Part shown: positions 6,594-7,487 of the stretch, piece by piece
Position numbering within the stretch: the stretch's first letter is position 1
How the letters are laid out: every line of letters starts with the position of its first letter
From: Labilithrix luteola
Lineage (GTDB): Bacteria; Myxococcota_A; Polyangia; Polyangiales; Polyangiaceae
DNA length: 7,487 bases
Assembly (NCBI GenBank): GCA_026225435.1
Contig: JAMFST010000733.1
Coordinates: forward strand, 1-7,487
Direction of reading: 5' to 3'
Notes under the pieces: generated by a model
Databases searched by the model: none
The model's input: only the letters and a program-made list of their open reading frames with translations
Told to the model about the DNA's origin: nothing
Made by a program: the position numbers and the translations under genes

Positions 6594-7115
6594 TCAGAAG
6601 CTGAAGAGAATCGCCGGCCCGATGGCCAGCTCGTGGAAGCCGGTGCTGGTGATCGTCTGGTAGGTCGCCTCGGCGCCGATGGCGAAGACGTCGCCGAGAT
6701 GGATCATCAAGCCGCCGCCGCCGAGGAGCGCGACGCCGCCTTCGCTCGGGTTGGTGACGAGACCAGGGCCGACACCGCCGACGAGGAACGGGGCGAGCGG
6801 TCCGATGGGGAACGTCACGCGCGCCGTCGGCATGGCGATGCCGATGAAGTGATGATCGTCGTAGTAGCCGGCGAGCCGTCCGCCGGGCGCGATGATCACC
6901 GGGCCGACGGGGATGCCGTAGCGCGCGTCGAGCTCGAGACCGCCGCCGAGCGGGCCCCCTTCGGTGGGGATGAGGAGCACGGGCGCGAGGCCGATGTGCA
7001 GGCCGACGTTGGACCGGTAGGCGGCGCTGTCCTCGTCGGCACGAGCGCGCGACGCGGCAAGAGAGGTGACGACCAGGCTGGCGCCGATGGCGGCGGCAAG
7101 AATCGAAAGCTTCAT
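6594..7115 (-). CDS. Small secreted beta-rich protein, probable outer-membrane barrel
   Basis: A 173-residue protein I cannot assign to a named family. Residues 1-26 are a clear signal peptide (MKLSILAAAIGASLVV core, cleavage after ARA, then DED). The mature part has alternating polar/apolar beta-strand stretches with Gly-rich turns: VGLHIGLAPVLLIP, GLELDARYGIPVGPVII, ARVTFPIGPLAPFLVGGVG, VALLGGGGLMIHLG, VFAIGAEATYQTI, ELAIGPAILFSF. It ends in a C-terminal Phe, as is usual for outer-membrane barrels recognised by the Bam machinery. This suggests a small barrel of about eight strands; the strand count is an inference. A GTG at 7139 would add eight residues (MPRSKSAA). I prefer the ATG at 7115 because the leader then starts directly with MK, though neither start has a good ribosome site. 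It lies 38 bp behind the stop of the upstream frame and 126 bp before the S9 peptidase, so co-transcription is possible. Confidence 0.78.
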   Translation of the reverse strand: MKLSILAAAIGASLVVTSLAASRARADEDSAAYRSNVGLHIGLAPVLLIPTEGGPLGGGLELDARYGIPVGPVIIAPGGRLAGYYDDHHFIGIAMPTARVTFPIGPLAPFLVGGVGPGLVTNPSEGGVALLGGGGLMIHLGDVFAIGAEATYQTITSTGFHELAIGPAILFSF

Positions 7116-7153
7116 CGCCGCGCTTTTACTACGGGGCACCGCAACGCGCTCGC

Positions 7154-7487
7154 TCAGGGATTGCCGGGATCGGCGGTGCCGAGGAAGCGGACCGCGACCG
7201 GGAACGCATGGGTCGACATCCCCCGTTCGGCGAAGACGAGGAGCACGCCGAAGCCGCGCTCGGGCGGCTTGTTCACGAAGGACACGGCGAGGTTCGCGCT
7301 CTCCCCGTTGCGCACGGTGGTCCGGTCGAGCTGGAGGCCGAGCGTGGGGATGCCGGCTGCGGCGGCCATATGCATCAAGCCGCTGTCATTGCCGAAGAAG
7401 AACTCGCAGCGGCGTAACAGTCCGAAGATGTTGAGCAGATCGGTGCTGCCGATCAGATCGAGCGGATCGTGGGTGGCGGCCAGCACG
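7154..7487 (-). CDS. Partial frame: GT9 heptosyltransferase-like fragment joined to unrelated tail
   Basis: Only the 3' part is visible; the GTG at 7486 is an internal codon or chance start, since the first residues are already mid-domain. Visible residues 1-51 match the donor-binding part of glycosyltransferase family 9 (ADP-heptose:LPS heptosyltransferase type): DLIGSTDLLNIFGLLRRC, then the signature GNDSGLMHMAAAAGIPTLGL. GT9 proteins normally continue with a Phe-Gly-Pro block and another 60-100 residues. Here, from residue 52 (position 7333), the frame instead encodes 59 residues (LDRTTVRNGESANLAVSF, VLLVFAERGMSTHAFPVAVRF) resembling the end of a secreted beta-sandwich protein. No other frame after the junction restores GT9 sequence. 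Codons with A or T in third place fall from 8 of 51 before the junction to 4 of 59 after it, and the only TTA (7415-7417) is in the GT9 part. A real fusion, a recombination scar or an assembly chimera are all possible, so the functional call is low. Confidence 0.55.
   Translation of the reverse strand, partial: VLAATHDPLDLIGSTDLLNIFGLLRRCEFFFGNDSGLMHMAAAAGIPTLGLQLDRTTVRNGESANLAVSFVNKPPERGFGVLLVFAERGMSTHAFPVAVRFLGTADPGNP

Noticed and set aside
6560..6629. Similar sequences at 6560-6573 and 6615-6629 (minus-strand CTGGCNATCGGNCC, coding LAIGP in the barrel gene), suggesting a decayed duplicate of the barrel C-terminus
   Set aside because: The match is about 14 nt with mismatches and no longer flanking similarity, so chance is adequate.
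1..7487. CRISPR, tRNA, rRNA, insertion sequence or defence system
   Set aside because: No spaced direct repeats, cloverleaf-like stretches, transposase motifs or defence-protein motifs were seen on either strand.

Overview
The window is uniformly GC-rich (about two thirds G+C by eye, with codon third positions almost all G or C). It reads as a piece of a myxobacterium-like genome (Myxococcota, probably Polyangia). Pointers to this are a Ser/Thr kinase with an N-terminal anti-sigma-type zinc finger, a TPR/PEGA-like secreted protein directly behind it, secreted proteins with Asp-Ala-Gly and Thr/Pro-rich linkers, and several lipoproteins. This assignment is inference from gene style; no RNA gene or marker gene is present. 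I found no mobile element, CRISPR array, tRNA or rRNA.

Layout. Positions 1-613 (minus) hold the N-terminal 204 codons of a signal-peptide-bearing TPR/PEGA-like protein that starts at a non-ATG codon and is cut by the window edge. Positions 616-2067 (minus) hold a transmembrane Ser/Thr protein kinase just upstream of it in the same operon. A 106-bp divergent intergenic region follows. Positions 2174-3877 (plus) encode a lipoprotein with two tandem SUEL/Gal_Lectin domains and a C-terminal GH26 glycoside hydrolase domain. Its stop codon lies 4 bp from the stop of the convergent gene at 3882-6467 (minus), a lipoprotein S9 serine peptidase of the glutamyl-endopeptidase (S9D) type. Positions 6594-7115 (minus) encode a small secreted beta-rich protein, probably an outer-membrane barrel. 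Positions 7154-7487 (minus) hold the 3' end of an open frame whose visible N-terminal part is a GT9 (heptosyltransferase-like) fragment and whose C-terminal part is unrelated to GT9.

How the genes may fit together. The kinase and TPR protein form one signalling transcription unit, probably spanning cytoplasm to periplasm, divergent from the GH26 lectin-hydrolase. The hydrolase and the peptidase look like envelope-anchored degradative enzymes for polysaccharide and protein or peptide. This suits a predatory or saprophytic lifestyle, but nothing in the sequence proves a functional link.

The two points most worth a second look are the double-SUEL plus GH26 architecture and the abrupt GT9 junction near position 7333, which may be a real fusion, a recombination scar or an assembly chimera.
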